Of a stretch of DNA of 64,000 nt, positions 35,936 through 47,149 are shown piece by piece (within the stretch, counting starts at the first letter, position 1; each line of letters begins with the position of its first letter). The DNA comes from Euonymus europaeus (Eukaryota > Streptophyta > Magnoliopsida > Celastrales > Celastraceae), in contig OY756967.1 of assembly GCA_963580455.1 (NCBI GenBank), forward strand, positions 6,470,501 through 6,534,500. Direction: 5' to 3'. Position numbers and translations under genes: made by a program. A model generated the notes under the pieces. That model did no database searches, was not told the origin of the DNA, and saw nothing but the letters and a program-made list of their open reading frames with translations.

Positions 35936-36439
35936 TTGATAGTTTGTGAGTACTTTTATGTCTAACATTTTTTTTTGTTGTACTTAGATGTCCATAAGTT
36001 CACTAATGGGTACCAATCCAACATTATCCCAATAATTTAGTGTATTGAGCCATTGGAAGTAGGGATGTCAATTTTCATCCGACCCGACGTGTCCCGTCCA
36101 AACTCGAGCGGGTTTTCCCTGAACCGACAATGGGACGGAGCGACAAACTTTAACCAACATGCGGGGCGGGGTGGGGAAGGTCAGTCCCTCGCCCCGCCCC
36201 GTAACCCACCCCGCCCCGCAATCTACCCCGCCCCGCGCCGCTCCGCTAATAACCCGATACTACCTATATATATATATTTAACTTATATATAAGTAGTTAT
36301 ATATATATGTTATATATATACACACATACTTATAATTTGATTGAATTGATGTTACTAAACTATAAACCCTATGTTAATTGACTTAAATTCTTTGCAATAG
36401 AGACTTAGAAGTTTAGATTTTAATCTATACATGGCCATA

Positions 36440-37075
36440 TAATATGATATCATAATCTTAATTCTTTTGAATTGAATCAATTGATGTTGCTAATTAAACT
36501 ATAAACCCTAACTCGTGACTTGAATCAATTTACCATATAATACGATATCATAATCTTAATTCGATTGAATTGATGTTGCTAATTAAACTATAAACCCTAA
36601 CTCTTGACTTGAATCAATTTACCATTTACCATATCATATGATACCATAATCTCAATTCGATTGAATTGATGTTGCTAATTAAACTATAAACCCTAACTCG
36701 TGACTTGAATCAATTTACCATATCATATGAAACCATAATCTCAATTCGATTGAATTGATGTTGCTAATTAAACTATAAACCCGAACTCTTGACTTGAGTC
36801 AATTTACCATTTACCATATCATATGATACCATAATCTCAATTCGATTGAATTGATGTTGCTAATTAAACTATAAACCCTAACTCTTGATTTGAATCAATT
36901 TACCATTTACCATATCATATGATACCATAATCTCAATTCGATTGAATTGATGTTGCTAATTAAACTATAAACCCTAACTCTTGACTTGAATCAATTTACC
37001 ATTTACCATATCATATGATACCATAATCTCAATTCGATTGAATTGATGTTGCTAATTAAACTATAAACTATTAAA
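36440..37075. repeat. tandem array, unit 80-100 bp, near the left hAT end
   Basis: About seven units, each containing GATTGAATTGATGTTGCTAA, TTAAACTATAAACCCTAACT, TTGACTTGAATCAATTTACC and CATATCATATGATACCATAA. Units differ mostly by presence or absence of a duplicated TTTACCA. The block lies between the terminal GC-rich region and the transposase leader. Confidence 0.9.
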
Positions 37076-37999
37076 TCCTATGTTATATAACATGGCCCGT
37101 CATAATGTAAGTTATATACCTATGTGATATAATTAGTTACTTACATACTTAGTTACTTACATTTAACTTAACATTATTAAACTATAACAATAACATAGTA
37201 ACATACGTGTCAACTATTAAAGCAAAACCCCAAACCTAATTTTCCAATCCATTTCAGCATTTCTTCCTCCTCCATACTTCTCAGTCGTCATTATCGTCAT
37301 TGACCAAGCGAGAACGGAGAAACTGCACATTATCGTCCATTGACCCAGCGAGAAGCCGCCATCATCGTCCATCGACAAAGCATGCGTTTTGTGTCGGGCT
37401 TGAGATCTTTTCAGGTCAGGTCAGGTCTCTATCAGTTTCATTTTTCGTTCTGGGTTCAGAGATGAAGCCATTTTTCAATCATCTTGTTTCATTTCTACCA
37501 TCATTTGATCCTACTTAGCTGGTCTTTGTCGAGTTAATATATTGTTTCTCAATGAATTTGTTGTACGAGATGCAAATTGGGGAAAGAATAGGCTAGAATG
37601 TTGAAAGGAACTCCTGATTATAAGTTTTCGTGTGAATTTATTTATGGATCTTTTTGTTGGTTTTTTGAATTGTGGCATCCTGACTCTACTATATTTACCT
37701 TAGTAAGTTATTTTTCCTGCCTGATCAATTTTACTTTATGAATTATGGCATAAATTTCGACAATTTGTGAATTATGGCACAGTTGAGTCAATCATATTCT
37801 AGGGAAGTTAATCAATTTGGATTTTGGAAGGAGAAGTTAATCTTGGGTTTAGCTCCAGCTGTGTTAAATGATAACTTGTCATGAGATAAACTTGACATCT
37901 GTATATTTAGCTCCAACTATGTTAATGCTTTGAATTGCTTTGTTTATGGAATTATGTTTTGAATTGAATATTGATTAATGCTTTGTACTTCAGATTAAA

Positions 38000-40463
38000 A
38001 TGTCTACATCATCTTCACATGGAAACAATGAGGTTGTTAGTGACTCTCCCCTTGACCCAGTGATTGATTCTTCTAAGAGTCTATCAAGGAGTTCTTCTCC
38101 AATGAATATTGAACAAGAAAACAATGAAGCTGCAACTCCCTCTGCCTCTATTGATACAAGAACTGGAAAACAATTAAAGTCACCCATGTGGAAACATTTT
38201 GAGAAGAAGACAGTTGAGGGGAAAGTGAAGGCACAGTGCAATTATTGTTCGAGGTACCTTGTTGGAGAAAGTAGAATGGGCACCAAGCATCTTCATGAAC
38301 ATTTTAATAGATGCCCTAAGAGGAAGTACAAAGATATTAGAGATATGAGACAACAAGTCTTGGTGAGACAACAAAATAAAATTGATAAACAACAATCTTT
38401 GACGGCCTATCACTTTGATGAAAATGAAGCAAGGAAAGAACTCGCAAGGATGATTATCTTACATGAGTATCCTCTTTCTATGGTTGAGCATGTTGGGTTT
38501 AGAAGATTTGTCGCAACAGTGCAACCTTTGTTTAAGCCGCTTTGTAGAAATACTATAAAGAGTGAGATCTTGAATTATACGACTACGAAAAGGGGAATGT
38601 GATGAAGAAGTTAGATAAGAATCGAGGTAGAGTTGCTATAACAACTGATATGTGGACATCAAGTAATAAAAAGGGGGTTTATGGTTGTTACGGCACATTT
38701 TATTGATGACTCGTGGATTTTACATAGTCGAGTAATGAGGTATATTTTCTATTTATGATTTTACATAGTCTAGTTTATATAAATTGCATGACCGAATGTT
38801 ATGCATCAATACATCATTAGATAAGTGCAAGTTTTTAATATGTGAAATAAGTCTTAGTGTTTTAAATTTGAATGTATTGTTTCAGTAGTCCAATTTATAT
38901 AAATTGAATGGACCGAATGTTATGTATCATTAGATAAGCGCAAGTTTTTTATATGTTAAATAAGTCTCAGTGCTTTAAACTTGAATGTATTGTTTCAGGT
39001 TTATCTATGTGCCTTCTCCACATACGAAGGAGGTTCTTTCGGATGCACTTTTGGATTGTTTGTTCGAGTGGAACATTGATCGCAAATTATCCACAATAAC
39101 CATGGATAATTGTAGTACCAATGATTCCATGGTTATAATTATATTGGAGAAGCTTCAACAGAGTTCACTTATGTTGCATGGGTCCTTGTTACATATGCGG
39201 TGTGCAGCACATATTCTTAATTTGATCGTTCAAGATGGATTGGTTGTAATTAAGGAGGCAATTGAAAAAATTCGGGATAGTGTTGTGTTTTGGACAGCAT
39301 CGACAAAGAGGAGACACAAATTTGGAGAGACATTGCGACGGTTGCATATTGGAACAACCAAAGAATTGGTTCTTGATTGTAAGACTCACTAGAACTCCAC
39401 ATTTATGATGTTGTCTACAACTCTAATGTACAAGGATGTTTTTTTTCTCTTAAAACAACGTGACTCATCCTATGATTGTCTGGCAAGTGAGGATGAATGG
39501 GAGCTTGCTGGAAATATTTGTCAGAAATTGCAGTTGTTCTTCAATGTGACTAAATTATTCTCAGGTACCACATATCCTACTGCTAATTCTTATTTTCCAA
39601 AAGTTTGTGAGATTAAAATAGCATTGACGGAGTGGTGGTTGAGTTCAAATGGTGTGGTCAAGAATATGTCATCTCATATGTTAGACAAGTTTAATAGTTA
39701 CTGGAATGTAATTAATGGTGTCATGGGTGTTGCAACTGTCCTAGATCCTAGATATAAAATGATGTTGTTGGAATTCTACTTTCCTATGATTTATGGTGAT
39801 GGGGCAGATGATGAGATTAAGAGGATTAAGGGAATTTGTGAAGATTTGATGCATGAATATAGTTCCCAAAATATGGACAAAGATGCCAACAATGACTCTT
39901 TACATATAGCATCTGAAAATCAAAGTGTGGCCAAGAAAGACTCGCTTGTAAGTTTTGATCAATTTGTTAATAGCAGAAAAAGGGTACAATTGGGAATGTA
40001 AAACTAGAGTTGGACCACTATCTTGAGGATGATGTATTACCTCGATCTCATGATTTTTACATCCTAACTTGGTGGAAAACTAATGGACCCAAGTATCCCA
40101 CTTTGCAACATATGGCAAAGGATGTTCTATCTATTCCAGTGTCAACGATTGCTTCAGAGTCTGCATTCAGCACTAGTGGACGGTTGTTGAGTCCACATCG
40201 TAGTAGACTTCATTCAAAAACAGTGGAAGCATTGATGTGTGCTCAAAATTGGCTATGGAGTGAAATAAAAGGAGGTATGTAGAACTAATTCTTAAATTAA
40301 TTACAAATTATTTAGTTGAGGTTATCTTTTTTGTAATATATTTTTGGTGCTAGGTTGTTCATCAAAGATAGATTCAAAGGATTGCGGCACAATTCAAAAT
40401 ATTCTAGATGATGTTGATGACGATGAAGGAGGAGAAGAAAGTGATGTGACTATGCTTGGATGA
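38000..40463 (+). pseudogene. hAT transposase (zf-BED, RNase H-like, hATC), broken
   Basis: The ATG at 38000 follows an acceptor (ACTTCAG at 37993). The first exon gives a BED zinc finger (residues about 55-105: W-x2-F, CNYC, and a T-x-H-L-x2-H with later C). A frame change at about 38575 and another in the AAAAAGGGGG run near 38670 interrupt the DMWTS catalytic region. After an intron (about 38743-38998) the chain continues 39000-39386 (TITMDNCSTND, HMRCAAHILNLIVQDGL). TAG at 39390 stands where the family has Trp before NST. It goes on to 39980 (VLDPRYKM), shifts frame, and gives the C-terminal dimerisation domain (SESAFSTSGRLLSPHRSRL, EALMCAQNWLW) to about 40282. An acidic last exon is possible at 40354-40463. 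The protein would excise and reinsert the element; here it is inactive. Confidence 0.88.
38760..38998 (+). repeat. tandem duplication of the transposase intron 3' end
   Basis: About 38760-38885 and 38886-38998 are two similar copies, both containing TTTATATAAATTG, GACCGAATGTTATG, CATTAGATAAG and ending GAATGTATTGTTTCAG. The intron therefore has two nearly identical 3' splice sites about 115 bases apart. Confidence 0.85.
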
Positions 40464-41118
40464 TGTGATTTTATTATTGTTGTTAATTTTTGTTCGTTGT
40501 CGGATTATAAAGTTTGATGTTGGATAATTGTATGAATTTTATTTTGATTGTTGTTTGATTATTTTGGATTTTAAAGGTTGATGTTGGATAATTGTATTAA
40601 AACTTATTTATTTAGAATGTTGTGTTTGAGTAATCGTCTTTCGGTTGTTACTGTCATATTTGGTTGTTTGTTTCGTTTTATATGTTATAGTTTTGTGCCA
40701 TCTTTGTTGGGTCACTGGGTACTTGACAGGCGGTGGCACAGCTTATAGCATGGAGTTCTTGTTTTTAGAGATTTTATTAGTGTTGATTTTCTGCTTAAGA
40801 TTACCATGTTTGAGGTGTGTGGGTTTTTCCCATAATGGATTATAAGTTCTGTCGTGGTGCTTATTCTTCGTTTTACTTTTGCCATGTATTTTGTGTCTGG
40901 ATTAAGTTATGTTGTCTGCTCATTATGGGATTCGTTGTAATTGTCTTAGCCAAACCAATATGAGCATGGGTTATTTTAGAGTGGTTTATGATGTTACTAA
41001 TCTGTTATGGGCGGGGATGGGGCAAAGATTTTGCCCCGAAGAGCGAGGCGGGGGTATGGAAGTGCGGGACGGCCATGATCCGACTCCGCCCTGCCCCATT
41101 GCCATCCCTAATTGGAAG

Positions 41119-42665
41119 CCTTTTTGGTTTTTTCTTTGACTGGCTGCCTGCACATGAACTATTACTATGTTTAGTAAATTGTTTTTGGGCCACTGAGGGG
41201 GGAGGGGGAGCCTGCCTCCTACTACATGTGAGTCAATCTACCTTTGATTATAATTTGAAATTATTGAGAGGAATGAGAAGAAACATATAGGGAGATAAGA
41301 GAAGTTTGACCTTTTTCACTCGTAGAAGTATTTTTTTTCATTTTGAGCCTTAGGATGTGCATAATTTCATTGCTAAAAGGATCATCTACTATTGAAAAAC
41401 TTTGAGCTCAAACCTATAAATCAAGTGGTTGATTTTTACCTAATCAATATCATACATTTTGTATTTCTAACAAATAATATATAAATTAATTAACCATTCA
41501 AAAGTGGTCAAATAGATTAAACTAGATATTTTAGTCAGAGAACTCGAGTTCGATTCATTATCAATAATTTTTCATAGGTCTTTATGAAGATTGAGACAAT
41601 TTAAGTATTTAATAATTTATGCAGGTCGAAGTGCAAATAATTATTTTGTTAAACAAAATAATACAAATACAAACTATTATTATTATTATTATTGTTTTGA
41701 CATAATTCATAACTAACCTATGTAAAAACTGTGACTAGTACATGATTAGTGAAACTTATATCATTTGAGTTGTAAATGATGGACAGAAAATGAATAATAT
41801 CTGGATTCTTCCTTCTTCCTTCTCTTCCAATTCTCATTCTTGAGTTTTATCAAATATTATATAATGAATCCCAAATAGCTCAGTTGATGAATTAGATCAT
41901 ATGCAATATCGAACCCCGAATTTGAGCCTCCCCTACTTCCACTATTCAAAAAAAAAACTTATAAAAAAAACAAGAAAATTTCTCAAACACTGCTGACTGA
42001 ACCTCAATTACGTGGAATTCAAAGACCCACAAAATCAAGGCTGCAACTATGCTTTGAAAAACAAGAAAGACATGGCCTGCTTTGTTGCTTATATCTACAC
42101 CAATACATATACATTTTTTTTTCTACTTTAGGCTCTTAAAGAAGCCGATCTTCAAAGTCAATTTTCTATCACAAGTTACATATTCTTCGAGTGCCTATAC
42201 AATCATGTTGTCTCCTAATCTTTAGCTTTTCATAGATTTCGTATTTGTAGGATTATTTGGTTTGTTTTTTGTTTTCTCGATTTTCGTGTTTTCTAATCTA
42301 TTTTGGAAAAAATTTGTCTTTTTTCACTTTTCTGTTTTTGAAGACGATTTCAAGTGATTTTATATTTCTATTATTTTTTAAAATGGACAATCAAATGTGC
42401 TTTCAAGATTATTTTAAATTATACGAAAAATGAAAATAGAAATATATGGAAAAATAAGCATACTAAAAAGATACTAAAGTTTAACTTTTCACAAATCTCA
42501 GAATTCTTAAATTAGGTTTACGAAAGCGAAAATATCAAAAATCGATACGATAAAACCTAATTCGATTACTACAAAGCTATTCATTAACTTTTGATTAGGC
42601 AAAGCATAAAACTTTAAAGCCAGTAACTAAAAATGAGAATAAGAATAGAATAAATCCCCCTCAAA
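41119..42665. other. AT-rich spacer, no gene seen
   Basis: Nothing codes here as far as I can read. A short TTA trinucleotide run lies at about 41676-41693. Sequence at 42600-42665 already resembles the LTR family that begins the next block. Confidence 0.5.
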
Positions 42666-44570
42666 CACACCAAAAATCGAGCACAATAGCATAACCAGAA
42701 ACTCCCCCTAAATCAGTAACCAAATAAGAACTCAAAATATCATCCCCCCTTTGACCCACAAATTGTAAAAAAATGGGCTTCCAAAATTTCTGAGAAAAAA
42801 AAAGCTTATAATCTATCGTTACCTACTACTCAATCGTACAACTTGACTCAGCGTATTCTCCAAGAGACTTGATCCTAACATGAAACTCACACTCTCTTAT
42901 AAAAAAAAACATAGTTGTGCACTCAAATAAACATCAAAAAGAGTGGAAAACAAAGACATGAAACACTCAAAATCTCAACACAATTTTTTTTTTAAAAGCT
43001 TTGTTGAGTCCTCCAATGGCTTGTGCAATTATATAGACAATTTGATCTTCAGATGATTTACCATTTTGATCGTGAGTTATCTTTAGAAGATAATAGTTGC
43101 ACAATAAATAAGATACGAGCAAATAAAATATATCTCTATTAAAGAGGTTAGGTCTTATCCAAATAAGAGAGATTAGATATGATGAGTCCATAAAATAAAA
43201 ATAAAAATCCATGACAAAGGTTTTGTTTATTGCACTTCTAATGAAAATAACAATAAAATAAAACTCATATAAATATCCAGCAACTTATCCACCACTCAAA
43301 TGATATAACCCATATCCACTACTAGGACTTTTTCTTAATATAAAAGATAATTACTTGACCAAATATATCCACAACAACTCCTAGCAGTAAATACTTCTTA
43401 TCATGGTGTATTTCAACTTCAACACATCACACACGGTATTATTTTAATAATCCACAATAAACACATATGCTTCTTCAATGTACACAACCAATATCCTGCA
43501 TATGCAAACACACCAAAAATCGAGCACAATAGCATAAGCAGAAGCTCCCCCTAAATCAGTAACCAAATAAGAATAGAATAAATCCCCCTCAAAATGTCAT
43601 CTCCCCCCACCCTTTTGACCCACAAATTGTCAAAAATGGGCTCCCAAAATTTCTGAGAAAAAAAGCTTATAATCTATCATTGCCTACTACTCAATTGTAC
43701 AACTTGACTCAGCATATTCTTCAAACCAAATCAACACACCAATGATGATTTGTTTGAGATTACTCTTGGCGCCTCTAGGAGACTTGATCCTAACATGAAA
43801 CTCACACTCTCTCATAAAAAAATACATATTTGTGCACTCAAATAAACATCAAAGAGAGTGGAAAACAAAGACATGAAGCACTCAAAATTTCAACACAATT
43901 TTTTTTTTCAAAAGCTTTGCTAAGTCCTCCAATGGCTTGTGAACTTATATAGACAATTTGATCTGCAGATGATTTACTAGTTTGATCGTGAGTTATCTTT
44001 AGAAGATAATAGTTGCACAAGAAATAAGATAGGAGCAAAGAAAATATATCTCTATTAAAGAGGTTAGATCTTATCCAAATAAGAGAGATTTGATATGATG
44101 AGTCGATAAAAAAAAAAATGCATGACAAAGGTTTTGTTTATCGCACTTGTAATAAGAATAACAATAAAATAAAACTCATATAAATATCCAGTAACTTATC
44201 CACCACTCAAATGATATAACCCATATCCACTACTAGGAGTTTTACTTAATATAAAAGATAATTACTTGACCAAATATATCCACAACAACTCCTAGCGGTA
44301 AATACATCTTATCATGGTCTATTTCAACTTCAATAGATCACACAAGGTATTATTTTAATAATCCACAATAAACACATATGCTTCTTCAATGTACACAACC
44401 AATATCCTGCATATGCAAACACACCAAAAATTGAGCACAATAGCATAAGCAGAAGATCCCCCCTAAATCAGTAACCAAATAAGAATATAATAAATCCCCC
44501 TCAAAATGTCATCTTCCCCAACCTTTTGACCCACAAATTGTCAATAATGGGCTCCCAAATGTTTTGAGAA
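42666..44570. repeat. tandem array of LTR-derived units (about 840-910 bp)
   Basis: The block CACACCAAAAATYGAGCAC starts units at 42666, 43509 and 44420; the third is cut off near 44570. Units share the AAAGCTTTG, GATCGTGAGTTATC, ACTCATATAAATATCCAG, ATATATCCACAACAACTCC and CTTCTTCAATGTACACAACC segments in the same order. Unit 1 lacks about 60 bases present in unit 2 around 43725-43785. Much of each unit is also found in the LTR at 45791-46804 and, in part, at 34660-34975. This is a head-to-tail duplication of LTR sequence rather than a normal LTR-internal-LTR element. Confidence 0.82.
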
Positions 44571-45409
44571 AATAAGGTTAAAATGTAGCTTACTTCTTAC
44601 TTAGCCTACATACTTGAAAAAATATTTCCACCTAGAACATAAATTGGCCATCCCAAAGAATTAAAAACACATACAAGAGAATCCAAATAAAATAGGAAAT
44701 CATGAGAAATTGGTTTCAAGGATGGAACTTTTAGATTTTGATTCTCAATCAAAAGAATTAAAACAATGATAATAAAGAGTTACCATAAGATGTGTCCAAG
44801 AAATGGACTTACTACTCTTTGATCATGTGCTTGAAATCTGATGCATGTTATTCGTTCATGTGCATCTGTGTGTGAATCTCAAAAACTTGTTAAATCAAGA
44901 TATAACATAATACAAGAGATTTACTTTCCATAGGTTGTCAAATCTAGATACTTTGATACTTTTATGCACATACAAGAAATATACAAGATTACCTCCTTTA
45001 TTTCAAGAGATGAAACCTTTGAATTTATGACAGCTTTCACAGTCAAGCTTAGGTAGCTCCCTTTATTTCAAGAGATACATATCTTTTCTTTGTCCTTTTC
45101 TTAATATACATTTGACGTAGCCCTTTTTATTTGCATTGCTTGCATCAAATTTCCCAAAAAATTGTTCAATAGACCTATCAAGATAAATCTTATGCAATAT
45201 GTCAATTAGACTTCAAAAGTAGAGATTTGTGAAGAACAATATATGACTAATAACATTATATTTTCAATTTTATTAACGGATTAGTCATTTAACAAGAAAC
45301 ATGTGCAAAAGTAACATTAACTAATCAATACTTCAATCATATATCAAGAATTAAATCACATATCCCACACACATGTTACCTCAAGCTACTTGAAAATCTA
45401 TTATATTGT
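44571..45409. other. AT-rich internal/spacer region, no gene seen
   Basis: No protein similarity is recognisable. It lies between the truncated third LTR unit and the copia RNase H end, so it is probably the 3' untranslated part of the deletion-derived copia element or degraded LTR (inference). Confidence 0.4.
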
Positions 45410-45785
45410 AATCACCCCTAGTGCTTTTCTTATGAACAAAAACTTTTGTCTATCTAAGAGTTTTGTAAAATTGTTAGCCAATTGATTTTTAGTAGCAATA
45501 TATCCAAGAGACACAAACTTATTTTGACTATATGAAATAAAATTGTCTGAGGTAGGCTAGCTGCAGGTTATCTCAATTGCATATGTATGCTTATGGCTCA
45601 ATGGGGTAGGTTACCTGGAATATATCTCAACATGATCAGCACTTGTAGATTCCTCTTTATCAGCACTCAAAGCTGTATTGACCAACCTTTGAGCATTTTG
45701 CCTTGAAATAAGAGTAATTCGAGCCATCGAAATATGGTATATGATTCATTTTGGTTTCCATGTTGACAGCTGCTCCGATACTAAT
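45410..45785 (-). pseudogene. deletion-derived copia: PBS, gag start and pol end fused
   Basis: On the minus strand an initiator-Met-like primer-binding site (TAGTATCGGAGC, from TGGTATCAGAGC) lies at about 45774-45785. Gag follows with METKMNHIPYFDGSNYSYF, a standard copia gag start, and continues about 40 codons with a shift. Then, without protease, integrase or RT, come KFVSLGYIATKNQLANNFTK and LLDRQKFLFIRKALG, the very end of copia RNase H, at about 45415-45545. Nearly all of the roughly 4 kb internal region is missing. Confidence 0.75.
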
Positions 45786-45790
45786 TGAAA

Positions 45791-46804
45791 GTTCTGTGTA
45801 TCTCACCAAGATCATAAGTCAAAAAAATATGGAAACAATTGTGGAAAATAAAAAAATAAAAACACCACAATTTTAACGAGAAAACCTGATTGAGAGAAAC
45901 CTCAAGTCTATGAGCTACAACCCTTGCAAAGCAATCCACTATGAGAAGAAAGGCTTACAATCTATCGTTACCTACGAGTCAATTATACAACTTGACTCAA
46001 TGTATGCTTCAAACCAAATCAACACACCAATGATAATTCAAGATTGCTCTTGGCGCCTCCAAGAGACTTTGATAACTCACACTCTCTCATAAAAAATACA
46101 TATTTGTGCACTCAAATAAATATCAAAGAGAGTGGAAAATAAAGACAGGAAGCATTCAAAATCTCAACACAATTTTTTTTGAAAAGCTTCGGTGAGTCCT
46201 CTGGTGGCTTTTGCACTTATATAGACAATTTGATCTTAAGATAATTTACCAATTTGACCATGAGTTATCTTAGAAGATAATAGCTGCACAAGAAATAAGA
46301 TAAGAGCAAAGAAAATATATTTCTTTTAAAGAGGTTATGTCTTATCCAAATAAGAGAGATTAGATATGATAAGTGCTTAAAATATATATAAAAAAATCCA
46401 TGACAAAAGTTTTGTTTATCCATAACAGTTTCATGCATATCACACTTTTGATATGAATAATCATAAAACAAAACTCGTATAAATATCTAGCAACTTATCT
46501 ACCACTCAATTGATATAACACATATCCACTACTAGGAGTTTTACTTAATATAAAAGAAAATTACTTGACCAAATATATCCACAACAACTCCTAACAGTAA
46601 ATACATCTTATCAATATCTATTTCAACTCCAACACGTTACACACAGTATTATTTTATTAATACATACAAACTTTTTTTATATAAAACGCGTAATAAGCAA
46701 TGAGAAACCTAGATCTGTTACAAATCAACTTATCTCGAGGTTACCTCACCTGCACAAATTTAGGTTATCTCACAATTGTCACAATTTAGGTTTTAAAAAC
46801 TAAC
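45791..46804 (-). repeat. 5' LTR of the deletion-derived copia
   Basis: Begins right beside the primer-binding site (TGAAAGTTCTGTG on the + strand) and ends near AACTAACACA. From about 45940 it matches the tandem units at 42666-44570, and to its right also the fragment at 34660-34975. It contains an AAACCTGATTGAGAGAAACC leader-like segment. Confidence 0.65.
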
Positions 46805-47149
46805 ACAACTAGTGTCCACCTCTCTTAGATTGCATAACATATGCAATTCAAATCACATGAGAATTGATTACATGGTTTGCACATAATTAAATAAATATTA
46901 TGATGTTAGTGTGGTAACTGACTGTCTTATCAGACATAGTGAGGGTTTTGATTCTTGTGATGGGTGATCTACTAGATCAACAACCACTTTTCTATTGTAC
47001 AGTCAGATCTATGAAGTGATTACTTACGATCCCTTTTCCTATTGACAACCTTTGAATGAGTACAAAGAGTTTTTTTGATTGGGATTACAATGACATGCAA
47101 AGTTTAAGTCATAATCTAGTCCATCACATGCTTTCATTATACCTTGACT

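Larger units (their letters stand above)
36052..41118 (+). mobile_element. hAT DNA transposon, full length, TSD ATTGGAAG
   Basis: The element runs 36060-41110 (5051 bases). Its ends TAGGGATGTCAAT and (complement) TAGGGATGGCAAT are inverted. ATTGGAAG is duplicated perfectly at 36052-36059 and 41111-41118. Both subterminal regions are rich in GGGGCGGGG/CCCCGCCCC. The interior holds a tandem repeat block, a probable 5' UTR with an acceptor just before the start codon, and a transposase gene with BED finger and dimerisation domain, broken by a few lesions. Perfect target duplication and long readable exons suggest a fairly young insertion. Confidence 0.93.

Noticed and set aside
35618..35968. Long minus-strand open frame rich in Ser, Phe and Leu
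   Set aside because: It is only the translation of the polypurine tract; no start context or protein similarity.
36440..37075. CRISPR-like repeat array
   Set aside because: Units are contiguous tandem copies with no unique spacers, in a eukaryotic transposon.
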